A program made the translations under genes and the position numbers. Positions 53,842-62,783 of a stretch of DNA of 64,000 nucleotides are shown here, one piece after another; positions within the stretch are counted from its first letter, which is position 1; each line of letters opens with the position of its first letter. Origin of the DNA: Sulfitobacter brevis (GTDB taxonomy: Bacteria; Pseudomonadota; Alphaproteobacteria; Rhodobacterales; Rhodobacteraceae); NCBI RefSeq assembly GCF_900112755.1, contig NZ_FOMW01000015.1, forward strand, positions 20,504 to 84,503, written 5' to 3'. The notes beneath the pieces are model-generated. The model searched no databases. It saw only the letters and a list, made by a program, of their open reading frames with translations, and was not told the origin of the DNA.

Positions 53842-55509
53842 TCAGCGTAGCAAGAGGCGCAGCAGACGTGACAGTTCCCGCCGCGCCGCGCGGGACCCGC
53901 GCGCGGCCCAGGTCCTGCCCGGATGGACGGCCTGCCGCCAGAACCAGCGATGTGCAGGGGTGCCCTTCAGAAACAGCCTGCGCGGCATGCCGGTAACCGC
54001 GCGCCATTGCGCATCACTCATGCCACCGGTCAAGCCGCCTGTGCGGCGTTCGCCTTCGGCGCCGATGATGACCGGCGCTGGGCTTTCTGCCCAGTACAAC
54101 AGACTGTCGAACAAGGTGCGTTCGTCGATCTGCCATTCCGCCGTCTCGGCATCCTGCACGGCGCGGCGCAGGTGCTCGATTGCCGCAAGAGCGGACGGCG
54201 CATTGCAATCTGCGCGCAGATGAAAGCCGGTCCCCGGATCGGTGAAATCAACGTAACCTGCCGCGCGCGATCCCTCCAGTACCTGGCCCCAGATCGTACC
54301 CGATGACCCCATGCCCCGGTGAAGCGCGCACGCCGCCGCAGCCCGGTCAGCAAGGTGCGGTCTGTAAAGCTTGCGCAAAACCCCGCCACCGCGGAGATAG
54401 GCGAAACTGTCACCCGCCGGGGCCACCGCGTCCCAACCGTCCATGTATTGGGCAACCTGCGCCAGCCGATCCGCGACGGTCTTTTCCAGTTGATCCAGTG
54501 CCGGATCTCCGAGAATCTCTCCAGCGATGATCGCGGCTTCGTCACTGCTGTCGGTCGAATGCACCGGGTTGAACCGCTGAGAGGGAGGGATCTTGTCCAA
54601 CAAGGCGGTGCGTATCCGCTCCTTTACGGCCAATGTCCTGCCGTTATCGAGCAGGGGGTGACGCGCGCGCGTTTGCGCATCCGGCGCTTGTGGAAAGACG
54701 TCGAGCGCGAAAAACAGATGCGTGGGCGGGCCGCCGCTGACGGGGAACGGTCCTTGGCCCCAATTCCCGCCGCGCGTCGATTTTCTGAGGTCCTTTGCAC
54801 CATCGGGCGAAAGGGCGGTCTCTGCCAGGATCTCGAAACCGCCCGATTGAATGGCGGCGCGCGCGGCATCCCCAAGGCCAAGCGATGCGGCCCGCTCCCT
54901 GAGAAAGAACACCGCAACACCGCGGGGCAGTGTGCGGTGGGGGGCGATCAGGTTCAGGAGTTCATCGCGCAGCCATGCATCCGCGATCCCGAGCCTCTTG
55001 AGCATATCATGCGTCGGCCGCCAGTTCGCCGCCGCCAGCGCGGCGTCCAGCGCGGCACGGTCGTCGATGATTGATCCCTCGTGTCCGGCCGCTTGCGCAA
55101 GATCGGTCCGCGCTTCGCGGGCCTCTTCGCCCTTGCAATCAACGATGCGGGCAAGTGAACCGAAATAGGCGCGGATATAGGCCGCGATCCTGAACCGATC
55201 CTGCGTGCTCAGCTGATCGGCCCGCTGCAGCAGATGCTCCCCCAGATCGACAGGAAAGAGCGCCATGGAAATTTCACTGTGTGCCCCGGCGAGCGTGAAA
55301 GAGCGCCCAGTTCCGCCGCCGGGCGTGAAAAGGCGCCCCCCGGCCAGCCCCGCGCGCCGACTCCAGCCGCGTCCGATCCGCGCAGTGTCCGGCACCAGCA
55401 GCGCGGCATGGACCCCGTCGGGGGCCTGCAAGCGCCCCAGTTCGACCGCCGGTATGCCGAGGGTCTTGAAGTGTTCTTCGAGATCGGTCTGCGGTGTCGG
55501 TTCGTTCAT
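53842..55509 (-). CDS. Multidomain protein with an NDP-kinase-like domain
   Basis: 555 aa, no signal peptide. Residues about 196-335 resemble nucleoside-diphosphate kinase: GVAVFFLRERA at the start, IQSGGFEILAE and a closing NPVHSTDSSDEAA like the NDPK active-site stretch N-x-x-H-G-S-D-S. His317 is at the phosphohistidine position. Flanking N-terminal (1-190) and C-terminal (340-555) regions match no family I can name; the C-terminal part has RKLYRPHLADRAAAACALH and FHLRADCNAPSALAA. The partner gene (4-bp overlap) encodes a nucleotidyltransferase-like protein. Possibly nucleotide-sugar or phosphate transfer; unproven. Confidence 0.6.
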   Translation of the reverse strand: MNEPTPQTDLEEHFKTLGIPAVELGRLQAPDGVHAALLVPDTARIGRGWSRRAGLAGGRLFTPGGGTGRSFTLAGAHSEISMALFPVDLGEHLLQRADQLSTQDRFRIAAYIRAYFGSLARIVDCKGEEAREARTDLAQAAGHEGSIIDDRAALDAALAAANWRPTHDMLKRLGIADAWLRDELLNLIAPHRTLPRGVAVFFLRERAASLGLGDAARAAIQSGGFEILAETALSPDGAKDLRKSTRGGNWGQGPFPVSGGPPTHLFFALDVFPQAPDAQTRARHPLLDNGRTLAVKERIRTALLDKIPPSQRFNPVHSTDSSDEAAIIAGEILGDPALDQLEKTVADRLAQVAQYMDGWDAVAPAGDSFAYLRGGGVLRKLYRPHLADRAAAACALHRGMGSSGTIWGQVLEGSRAAGYVDFTDPGTGFHLRADCNAPSALAAIEHLRRAVQDAETAEWQIDERTLFDSLLYWAESPAPVIIGAEGERRTGGLTGGMSDAQWRAVTGMPRRLFLKGTPAHRWFWRQAVHPGRTWAARGSRAARRELSRLLRLLLR

Positions 55510-56282
55510 AGCAGCGCGCTGGCGATCCAGGGGTTGCGCGCGGCAAGCCCGCGAAGGTGATCCGGCGGCGGACGCCAGCCTTCCTGTGCGAGCATTTGAT
55601 CTAGACTTGCCATGGTCACGGGCGCAGCAAGAGTTATTCCAACCTTCGCGGTGAGTTCGGTCAACACTGCGGCATAGTCATGAGAGCCCTTCGCGTGCGG
55701 AGGCGTTTGCGCATCGGGCGGAAGTCCGGAGGCAAGGCCCTTGAGATAGATCGCGTGATAGGCCAGCGCCAGCGCATGTGCGCGGGGGTCCGGTATCCAC
55801 CAGCCGCCATCGCACCTTTGGGCGGTCTCGAGGATGAGGGAGGCAATCGCCGGAGGGAAGGCCGGAATGTTGTCGTCCGAAGGCGGCAGATACCCCGTTC
55901 CCTGCAGACCCGTTTCGGAATAGCAATCGACGCGCTGCCCCTCGGGCCAGCATGACATCAGTGCCGTCACACGGTCTACCGCATCATCGGGGATTAGGAT
56001 GTCAAGATCATGACCCGGAGCGATATAAGGAAGATCCCCGAACCACCTCAGCACCACCGCGCGAATACCTTCGCTATCGAGGATGTCGAAAAAATCCTTT
56101 ACCGGATAAGCCGGCAAAATATATTGCTTGATGCCTTCGCGCGCACGAGAGTGTTTCGGGTGTATTTTGCGGGAGATCCATTCGCGCCGGTCATCGCTCA
56201 GATAGGGCAATAACTTCGATAAAACCGGTACAAGGTGTCGGCGCCTTGGCCATCTCATCAGCAGACCCGCTCCACCGGCCAA
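55506..56282 (-). CDS. Nucleotidyltransferase-like protein
   Basis: 258 aa. The section EGIRAVVLRWFGDLPYIAPG / HDLDILIPDD (about 73-100) resembles the G-x-D-x-D active site of the MNT nucleotidyltransferase fold, with D-L-D as metal ligands. Hydrophilic, cytoplasmic. It is translationally coupled (ATGA) to the NDPK-like gene and precedes it on the minus strand. The pair probably acts together on a phosphorylated or nucleotidylated intermediate of the polymer. Functional assignment is tentative. Confidence 0.6.
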   Translation of the reverse strand: MAGGAGLLMRWPRRRHLVPVLSKLLPYLSDDRREWISRKIHPKHSRAREGIKQYILPAYPVKDFFDILDSEGIRAVVLRWFGDLPYIAPGHDLDILIPDDAVDRVTALMSCWPEGQRVDCYSETGLQGTGYLPPSDDNIPAFPPAIASLILETAQRCDGGWWIPDPRAHALALAYHAIYLKGLASGLPPDAQTPPHAKGSHDYAAVLTELTAKVGITLAAPVTMASLDQMLAQEGWRPPPDHLRGLAARNPWIASALL

Positions 56283-56298
56283 AGTTTGTTGATCAGGA

Positions 56299-56511
56299 TC
56301 ATCCCGAGGTGTATTCGCGCGGCACGGTAAATAGCTTGGAATAAAGCAGGATTGCCGCCACGACCAGCGGCCAGACCGTGCAGAGGATGCACCCGATCAG
56401 CGCGAACATGGGTGTGACGTCTTCCCGCTTCTTTTGTTCCCGATACGTCATGGTGATCGCAAAGATCGTTATGACGACGTACAAAAATATTAAAACCGGC
56501 CAGAATTCCAT
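56299..56511 (-). CDS. Small two-helix membrane protein
   Basis: 70 aa with hydrophobic segments at about 3-20 and 36-56 separated by a charged loop YREQKKREDV. It ends 16 bp before the nucleotidyltransferase-like gene on the same strand. No recognised family; perhaps a membrane accessory of the polysaccharide machinery. Confidence 0.55.
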   Translation of the reverse strand: MEFWPVLIFLYVVITIFAITMTYREQKKREDVTPMFALIGCILCTVWPLVVAAILLYSKLFTVPREYTSG

Positions 56512-56661
56512 AAATACCCTCTATGGTAGTACTTTCTGTCTTCTAATACCACCAGTGGTACTTGTATGAGACTATGCAGAGTTTCACGCTCACTAGCAAC
56601 AATGTGTTTCGTGGTCGCAGATATTTAGAGCTCCGAATGGCGGGAGGGATCGGGGTCTTGC

Positions 56662-57444
56662 TCAAGCCCCTCTACCTTCCCACAGGCGAACAATACTGAG
56701 CCAAGTGCACAGCGATATCGCGACCATTTCGCCACCATCCTCCACAATCGTCATCAGCCGATTGAAGATCTTGCCGACAAGGTCGGAATAACCGCTGAGC
56801 ATCGCATCCAGCACACCGTGCAGAACGTCCACGCCCACGCCAAACAGTCCGATCAGGAACACGCCAATCACCATTGCGCCGACGAAGGCACGGGAGGGCG
56901 GCTGCACGTTTTTCAGCGCAAACCAGAGCGACGGCGCGGCGATCACGAGAAGTACCGTGTAAACGAAAAGCTCGCCGCGGTTTATCGGATGCAGACTCGA
57001 AAGCGGCCCGAACGAAATCCTCTCGCCCACGACGCGTGCCAGGTGATCGTGCACTTCGTAATAGTCATCGAGCAACAGAAGGAGGAACAGCAGGGTCAGG
57101 ATCAGCAGCGAGACACCGCCTTCGCGCCGCCGGATCATCACAAGCGCGGCGATCGCAGCCATGAATTTCCCGTAATTCCAGATCGACGCCAGCCCTGTTT
57201 CGGCATTGAGCTGCAAGGAGGCGATCTCAGGCGCGAGGTCGAATGCCTTCAGCACCCCTGCGACGGCGTAGATGCCAACGAAAAACACATCGATTGTCAG
57301 GAACACGACCAACAGGTCTCTCAGAAAGCGCTCTTGCCGGAACAGACCGCAATAGTGTCTGTATCCCAAGGCGACAGTCCCGCATATTGGCTGGCTGCGC
57401 GCGTGATCCCCCAGTTTCTCTCTCCTCAGGCTCTGCGATTGCAT
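56662..57444 (-). CDS. Seven-helix membrane protein with buried acidic and His residues
   Basis: 260 aa with about seven hydrophobic stretches. Polar residues sit within or at the edge of helices: DDYYEVHDH (Asp126, Asp127, His132, His134), GVDVLH (Asp206, His209) and VEDGGEM (Glu235, Asp236, Glu239), a pattern like membrane-embedded metal hydrolases. No signal peptide; the N-terminal 40 residues may be over-called and a later start is possible. I cannot place it in a named family. It closes the polysaccharide locus on the right. Confidence 0.6.
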   Translation of the reverse strand: MQSQSLRREKLGDHARSQPICGTVALGYRHYCGLFRQERFLRDLLVVFLTIDVFFVGIYAVAGVLKAFDLAPEIASLQLNAETGLASIWNYGKFMAAIAALVMIRRREGGVSLLILTLLFLLLLLDDYYEVHDHLARVVGERISFGPLSSLHPINRGELFVYTVLLVIAAPSLWFALKNVQPPSRAFVGAMVIGVFLIGLFGVGVDVLHGVLDAMLSGYSDLVGKIFNRLMTIVEDGGEMVAISLCTWLSIVRLWEGRGA

Positions 57445-57644
57445 CGTGTTCCAGATACCCTCCGTTCGATACCTGCGACGCAGGTTGATGAAGGGACAGG
57501 CACACTTATCACAAAGTTCGGCCCATCAGCAAGCCGCTGGAATGACGGAGAGCAAGCGCATGATGTCGCTTAGCACTTGAATGTAACAATGCAGGGGTTT
57601 TTGAAGTTTTTGGCGCTTTAAGTTGAGATTGTGGATCCCTGATT

Positions 57645-58495
57645 TCATATCAGCTGCATTTGTCGGGGCGGTCCCCACTCGAGCTCTGGAGAGATCAGGT
57701 GGTCGGTCGCCATTGCAAATCGGTTCTTGTTGTCTCCTGTCATGTCCCCTTGCAGCATCTTCAGCATTGCGGGTCCTGCGCGGTCGATGATCGCCACGCT
57801 TGCCAGAAGCGCGGGACGGATGTGCAGTGGTAGGATGGGGTACTTTGGCGTGAATGGAAACGAGGTCTCTTTGGCCAGTATGGCATCGAAATCGGGAACG
57901 ATGGCGTTGAGAAGACGGTAGCGCCAGAGATCGCCGTCGCGCGGACGTGGCCAGGGGATGCGGCGCATGAGCAGGTGTCGCGCGATCTCCAGAGGAGGGA
58001 GCCATGTTTCCGCGCCGCGCTCAGCGTGGTTGTCCAGCAAGGTCTCAACGTGACGTGCTGCTACGCGATAAGGTGCAAGCACCGGGGCACCATCGCGGGG
58101 GGTCTTGTCTGAGTGGAGTTCGCCGCAAAGCGGGCAGGTGATCCGCCATCCTTGCAATTCGCTTCGAAGGACTGGCAGTGGGCCAGCACCGGAACGATTG
58201 CAACGCGCGCAACGTTGCATAGGACTCTTGGCTATGAACTGGTGAGCGGCTTTCGGGGCGTCTGCGAAGCTCAGGCTGCGTACAAGCTTGGGGTTGCGCC
58301 GAACATCTCGGCAATCCGGCTCGCCTGGGCTTTGGTCAGGAATAGGTCGATTGCCCCAAGCGATGTGGCCTCCGGCAGTCCATGGCGCTGCATGGTCGAA
58401 GGCGTTACCCCGTAAAAGTCCGCGTGGCGACTGATCCAGGATGATAGTACTTCGAAAGGTAGGGGTGGCAAGGTGACGGGCAGGGGCTCCGTCAT
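57645..58495 (-). pseudogene. tniQ: tniQ transposition protein, frameshifted
   Basis: The N-terminus MTEPLPVTLPPLPFEVLSSW to EMFGAT (58495-58299) is TniQ, then the frame stops at 58271. Moving one frame, FG-RNPKLVRSLSFADAP continues to the end (57645) with the zinc motifs CARC and CPLC. The break is a one-base loss near 58298-58300. TniQ/TnsD proteins choose the target site. The start overlaps the tniB stop (ATGA), as in Tn5053-type tni operons. Confidence 0.8.
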
Positions 58496-58984
58496 GCGAA
58501 GGCCGCCTCGGTATCAAACGCCGGCACCCACGTTTCGACGGCGCTGTCAGTACGTCCCCGCTTTCGATCGCCTCGATCGCAAGGCTGCCCAGCATCTGGA
58601 AGGTGTTGGCCGTGATGCCGTCTGTGATCTGCAGAATGCGCCGAAGGGATTTTGGCCTCAGCTCAGAGGGCTTGTGTAATGGGGTATTTCTGAGGATCGA
58701 CGCGATGAGCGTCTCGAAGTCTTCATTGGCTGCCCAACGGTTCAAAGTGAACTGCTCGAATCGGCGTGCGAGCTGAACGTCTCCACCAATGGCCTCTCGG
58801 GCCCCGTTGACACCAAAGCAGACCAGTGAGATCTGGAGCCGATTGCTGAGAAAGCGTAGCATGTCGAGCACGACCCGTTGCTCGCGGCAGGTGCCGACGA
58901 GGATATTGTGGACCTCGTCGATGACCAGCACCTGAACGCCTATGGCCCTCATGATCCGCAGGGCTGCCTGTTCCAGCCGATCTT
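58492..58984 (-). pseudogene. tniB: tniB AAA+ ATPase, 5'-truncated and frameshifted
   Basis: Reads [20 protein letters not shown] with Walker B VLVIDEVHN, through LARRFEQFTLNRWAANEDF, up to IEAIESGD. A frameshift in the four-C run at 58556-58559 is followed in another frame by TDSAVETWVPAFDTEAAFA-stop, the normal C-terminus. The N-terminal domain with Walker A is missing, replaced by an IS3 fragment, so the ATPase is dead. A 435-codon open frame (57645-58952) joins pieces of tniB and tniQ only because the two frameshifts compensate. Confidence 0.8.
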
Positions 58985-59154
58985 TGCAGAGATCGACCGC
59001 ATCGCAGACCAGCGACTGTCATGCTGCCCTTGATTGTCCAAAACCATCCGTACGGCACGTTTGCGCACTTCAGGTGAATACTTGTTCGTTGGTTTGTTCA
59101 TGATGCTCCATCCTACTCATGAGTTGGAGCCTTCGGCAGACAAGGGGCGGTTCA
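58980..59154 (-). pseudogene. IS3-family element, left-end fragment with orfA start
   Basis: From the left terminus TGAACCGCCCC (59154-59144) into orf[21 protein letters not shown] (from 59101), then [13 protein letters not shown] and SAKIG. It fuses at about 58980 to tniB. The rest of orfA and all of orfB are absent, so the element was truncated by a deletion that also removed the tniA 3' end and tniB 5' end. Confidence 0.75.
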
Positions 59155-60160
59155 TGTCGCTTTGAACTATACTCTGCAAGATCTTGTGCGTTGATGAACG
59201 CCGTGCCGGGTAGAAGGTGCAGACGCCCCATTTATGTGCCAATTAGTCGCTCGATATGGCCACCGAAGCGCGGCGCTCCCGGCGGCGGCCAGTCGATCGC
59301 AATGCCCGCATTCTCGCAGCCACGCTTAAACGCGCGGTTGCGGAAGTCCGCACCATTATCCACATGAACCCGGTCCGGAAGGCCGGCCACGGGCCACGTT
59401 TCGCTGATTTCGCGCTCTTTCAGCCAAGTGGTCTTGGCATAGACCGAATGCCAAAGGCAAAGGCTGATCGACAGCCGGGACGGCGCCTCCATGGTCAGGT
59501 AGAAACCTGTGACCATGCGGCTGAAGACGTCCATGGCCAGCGTCGACCAGGGCCGCCCGATCGGTTCGCGGGTTTCCTCATCGACGACAAGAATATCGGC
59601 CTTTGTGTGGTCGATCTGAACGATTCCAAGGGGCCGGGAGGCCACCAATGTCCCCGGAACTGCCGTCGTTGCTTTCTCTATCTTCCTCTCGCCCCTGCGC
59701 TGTGCACGCTGGCGCAAGTCGAGGTCGCCGAGACGCTTTTCGATCGTCCGACGATGCGGCGGCTTCAATCCCTCTACTGTGCAATCCGTCCGAATGTCCC
59801 GCACCAACTGCGAGACGGGCGGAAGGGTCGGCTGCAGGTAGTACTTGCGGATCGCGTTCTGGCTGAATTCTTCGCTTCGCGCTTCGAGAGCACGTTGGCC
59901 AACGCGGTTCCCGCGTTTCGTTTCCACGAGCAGCATGACGGTCCCGTCGTCGCGAAACCTCTTGAGCAACCGGTAGGTTGACGCTTGGCTGAAGCCCAGT
60001 TCGGAAGCCAGATCGGTAATAGCTGCCAGCGTAGACTGGCCAGACTTTCGCTTCCGGAACTGACGGATGGCAGCCGTCCGACGACAGGCTTCTTCCCACA
60101 GGGCGTCATCAATCTCGTCGGGGAGCGGCTTGGTCCTGGTGAGAATTCGGGATCAACTTC
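59155..60160 (-). pseudogene. tniA: tniA DDE transposase, nonsense-mutated and truncated
   Basis: Reading from about 60160: LTRTKPLPDEIDDALWEEAC, then LAAITDLASELGFSQASTYR, and the catalytic core with Asp (QIDHTKADILVV), Asp (VHVDNGADFRN) and Glu (GGHIERLIGT). Directly after LIGT a TAA (59232-59234) interrupts the frame, which then resumes MGRLHLLPGTAFINAQDLAE until the IS3 fragment cuts it at 59155. No good start codon is visible before LTRT. Non-functional. Confidence 0.82.
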
Positions 60161-60229
60161 GGAGCCACGATTCTCATTTTAAGTGCCAAATTCCAGTGGT
60201 CATTAGTAACCGCTCCATTGAGACCGCGG

Positions 60230-61903
60230 TTATGCAGCCTGGCTGTTTGGCAAAGCCATCGGCGTCCAATTCCACGGCAGTAGCTCACCCAGCCGGTTGA
60301 TCTTATGATCATGGATGCGGTTGAGGATGTCAGCGAGATAGGCCTGTGGGTCGAGGCCGTTCAGCTTGGCGGTTTCAATGATCGTCATGGCGCGGGCGAG
60401 CGTTTCCGCACCGGTGTCGGCCCCGGCGAAGAGCCAGTTCTTTCTGCCGATTCCGATCGGTCGCAGGGCGCGTTCCGCTGGATTGTTGTCGATGCCCACA
60501 CGACCGTCTGCCAGGAACAAGCTGAAGGCCTCCCGGCGGTTGAGGCCACAGCGGAAGGCCTCCCGGCGGTTGAGGCCACAGCGGAAGGCCTCCCGGCGGT
60601 TGAGGCCACAGCGGAAGGCCTTGGCCAAATTGCTCTTACCCGGAATGCGCAGGAGCTGCTGCTCGGACCAGGTAAAGAACGCCTCAACCTTCGGTAGGCT
60701 ATGCTTTTGACGTGCCGTGTGACGGACGTCAGCAGGCTGGCCACTGATATCGCGCTCGATGTCATAGAGTTTGCCGATCCGGTCGAGCGCCTCTCGGGCA
60801 ATCTCAGACTTGGTGGATGCCCAGAAGTCGTGGAAGTCACGGCGCAGGTGCGCCCAGCAAGCCGCCTCGCGCAAACGAGGCGCACCATCGGGTTCATGCG
60901 CGTAAAGCTTGGCATAGCCCTTGTAGCCATCCGCCTGAAGGATGCCGCAGGCATTTGCCAGATGGGTCAAGACATGCTCTTCCTTCCAGTCTGGGGCAAA
61001 GTAATAAATCGCCCCAGGTGGGGCTGATCCAGCCCACGGGCGCTGGTCACGCACATAGGCCCAGATCCGGCCTTGTCTGACGCCTTTGCCAAGTCCCTTG
61101 TCTCTCAATGACCGGTCCAGCACCCGGATCGGCGTGTCATCTGCGTGCAGCAGGTCGCTGCCCATGATGTTAGCCTCGATCCTTTCGATCAGCGGCGACA
61201 GGGTCTTCATGGCCCGCCCGCACCAGCCCACAAGCGTGGTCTCGGGGATGTCTGCGCCCATGCGGGCGAAGATCTCGCGCTGGCGATATAAGGGAAGATG
61301 ATCGTCGAACTTCGAGACCAGAACATGCGCCAGCAGGTTTGGGCCTGCCATGCTGCCTGGGATTGGCCGGCTGGGCGCCGGCTCCTGCACCATCCGCTCG
61401 CAACGGCGACAGGACTTCTTGATCCGGGCGATCTGGATTACCTTCATCTGGGCTGCAATCATGTCCAGCAGTTCGCTGACATCCTCGCCCACAACCCGCA
61501 GATCGCCTCCACAGTCAGCGCAGCATGTGCCGGGATCAAGCTCACGACGCTCGCGTGAGGTCGCATCAGAGACACGTGGTCGCCGGCGCAGCGCGGGGGC
61601 AGAAGGATTATCAGCGGCCGGCTCGTCCTGACCTTCGTCGATGGGCGCTTCATCGTCCTCGGCCACGGCGAGCAGCAAGTCTTCGAGCGCCAGTTCAAGC
61701 TGCTCGATCTCGCGCTCAATCTTTTCCGATGACTTGCCGAAGGCCAGCTTCTGCAATTTGGCGATCCGCAGGCGGAGGGCCTGAACCAGCTGGTCGTGGA
61801 CCCGCAATGTCGCCGAGATTTCGGCATTCTCGGCCTGCAATGCCGCAATCATCGCCTTCAGAACAGCGGGGTCGTCGGGAAGATCTACAGCATGATTTGA
61901 CAT
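60230..61903 (-). CDS. tnpC: IS66 transposase TnpC, with a tandem 10-residue insertion
   Basis: 557 aa from ATG 61903. Leucine-zipper region (LKAMIAALQAENAEISATLR), zinc segment (CCADCGGD, CRRCERM), and DDE core with HADDTPIRVLD (Asp), LQADGYKGY (Asp) and IDNNPAERALRP (Glu). Before the Glu motif, the ten residues RCGLNRREAF occur three times in a row where IS66 proteins have one copy, pushing the catalytic Glu 20 residues out of place. Transposition activity is doubtful although the frame is open. Confidence 0.9.
   Translation of the reverse strand: MSNHAVDLPDDPAVLKAMIAALQAENAEISATLRVHDQLVQALRLRIAKLQKLAFGKSSEKIEREIEQLELALEDLLLAVAEDDEAPIDEGQDEPAADNPSAPALRRRPRVSDATSRERRELDPGTCCADCGGDLRVVGEDVSELLDMIAAQMKVIQIARIKKSCRRCERMVQEPAPSRPIPGSMAGPNLLAHVLVSKFDDHLPLYRQREIFARMGADIPETTLVGWCGRAMKTLSPLIERIEANIMGSDLLHADDTPIRVLDRSLRDKGLGKGVRQGRIWAYVRDQRPWAGSAPPGAIYYFAPDWKEEHVLTHLANACGILQADGYKGYAKLYAHEPDGAPRLREAACWAHLRRDFHDFWASTKSEIAREALDRIGKLYDIERDISGQPADVRHTARQKHSLPKVEAFFTWSEQQLLRIPGKSNLAKAFRCGLNRREAFRCGLNRREAFRCGLNRREAFSLFLADGRVGIDNNPAERALRPIGIGRKNWLFAGADTGAETLARAMTIIETAKLNGLDPQAYLADILNRIHDHKINRLGELLPWNWTPMALPNSQAA
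60524..60613 (-). repeat. Three perfect 30-bp tandem repeats inside IS66 tnpC
   Basis: The unit beginning GAAGGCCTCCCGGCGGTTGA repeats exactly at 60524, 60554 and 60584, and 7 bases of a fourth begin at 60614. Each unit is ten codons, so the frame is kept. Identical copies indicate recent slippage or unequal exchange. Confidence 0.95.
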
Positions 61904-61965
61904 GCACCAGCCTACCACGGGGCACGTGATGGCGCCATAAAAATAAGGCGTTTCGACTTATATAT

Positions 61966-62328
61966 TTAGCCCACACGGGCCGGCGGTGCGCCCCAATCGG
62001 GCCTGCGCCAGTCAATGCCTTCCCAGAGCATGGCGAGCTGCGCGGACGTCAGACGGGCGGCCCCCTCGGTCATCGCAGGCCAAGGAAAGCGGCCGCGTTC
62101 CAGGACTTTATAATAGAGGCAAAAGCCCTGACCGTCCCAATACAGAAGCTTTAACCGGTCGCCCCTGCGGCCGCGAAAGGCGAAGACCGCACCGCCCGTC
62201 GGCTTTTGGCGCAGCACATCCTGGGTCAGCGCCGCCAGACCGGCAATGCCCTTACGCATGTCCGTGACACCGCAAGCCACGTAGACGCGAACGCCAGTGC
62301 CGGACCATTCATACTGCTTCCACGGCAC
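61966..62328 (-). CDS. tnpB: IS66 accessory protein TnpB
   Basis: 120 aa: VRVYVACGVTDMRKGIAGLA, GGAVFAFRGRRGDRLKLLYWDGQGFCLYYKVLERGRF, the hallmark TnpB (Orf2) block. Required with TnpA and TnpC for IS66 transposition. Overlaps tnpA by 20 bp. Intact. Confidence 0.93.
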   Translation of the reverse strand: MPWKQYEWSGTGVRVYVACGVTDMRKGIAGLAALTQDVLRQKPTGGAVFAFRGRRGDRLKLLYWDGQGFCLYYKVLERGRFPWPAMTEGAARLTSAQLAMLWEGIDWRRPDWGAPPARVG

Positions 62329-62683
62329 GGACCAACTGCGTCAGCGCCACCGCGGTCATGCTGCTGTCAAAGTGCAGACTGCGACCGTTGCGCAGGCGCA
62401 GTTCGACCTCTATCGGCGCCGCAATGATGGGCGTGTCCGCGATGGCGGGAACGCCATGTGCAGAAATATCTAAAGGAAGGAAGAGCGCACCACCATCCGG
62501 TGACCACAACCCTTTCTTCTTCATCTCATGGCGCCAGGCGTAGATCTGCTGCAGTGTAACGTCGTGGCGCTGCGCCACCTGCGTGACCGTCGTCTTATTG
62601 GGCCCCACCGACATAACAATTCCGAGCTTCTCCTCGTCGCTCCAGCGCCGCCGACGTTCAAACCCAAGTATCTCACCACGCAT
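62309..62683 (-). CDS. tnpA: IS66 accessory protein TnpA
   Basis: 124 aa: helix-turn-helix near the N-terminus (RRRRWSDEEKLGIVMSV, VTQVAQRHDVTLQQIYAWRHEMKKK), then the TnpA tail with VELRLRNGRSLHFDSS. First gene of the IS66 operon, overlapping tnpB. Intact. Confidence 0.93.
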   Translation of the reverse strand: MRGEILGFERRRRWSDEEKLGIVMSVGPNKTTVTQVAQRHDVTLQQIYAWRHEMKKKGLWSPDGGALFLPLDISAHGVPAIADTPIIAAPIEVELRLRNGRSLHFDSSMTAVALTQLVRAVEAV

Positions 62684-62783
62684 CGCCGATCCCCACCTAA
62701 GACACGTCGCAAAGGACGTCGTTAAGCACGTATTTTAGCAAATCATTCGGAAATCAGGCAGGCGGTCCCAACGGAGTGGTTAC

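Larger units (their letters stand above)
60206..62783 (-). mobile_element. IS66-family insertion sequence
   Basis: 2578-bp element with 22-bp terminal inverted repeats (60206-60227, GTAACCGCTCCATTGAGACC..., against the complement at 62762-62783, three mismatches). It is flanked by a perfect 8-bp direct duplication GGTCATTA (60198-60205 and 62784-62791), the length typical of IS66. It carries the usual tnpA-tnpB-tnpC order on the minus strand and sits inside the terminal repeats of the Tni transposon. Confidence 0.93.

Noticed and set aside
57645..58952. A 435-codon open frame that looks like one long protein
   Set aside because: It is tniB in frame at one end and tniQ in frame at the other, joined only by two compensating frameshifts; annotated as two pseudogenes.
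60524..60620. Short regular repeats that could suggest a CRISPR array
   Set aside because: Units are contiguous with no spacers and lie in frame inside a transposase gene; no cas gene is present.
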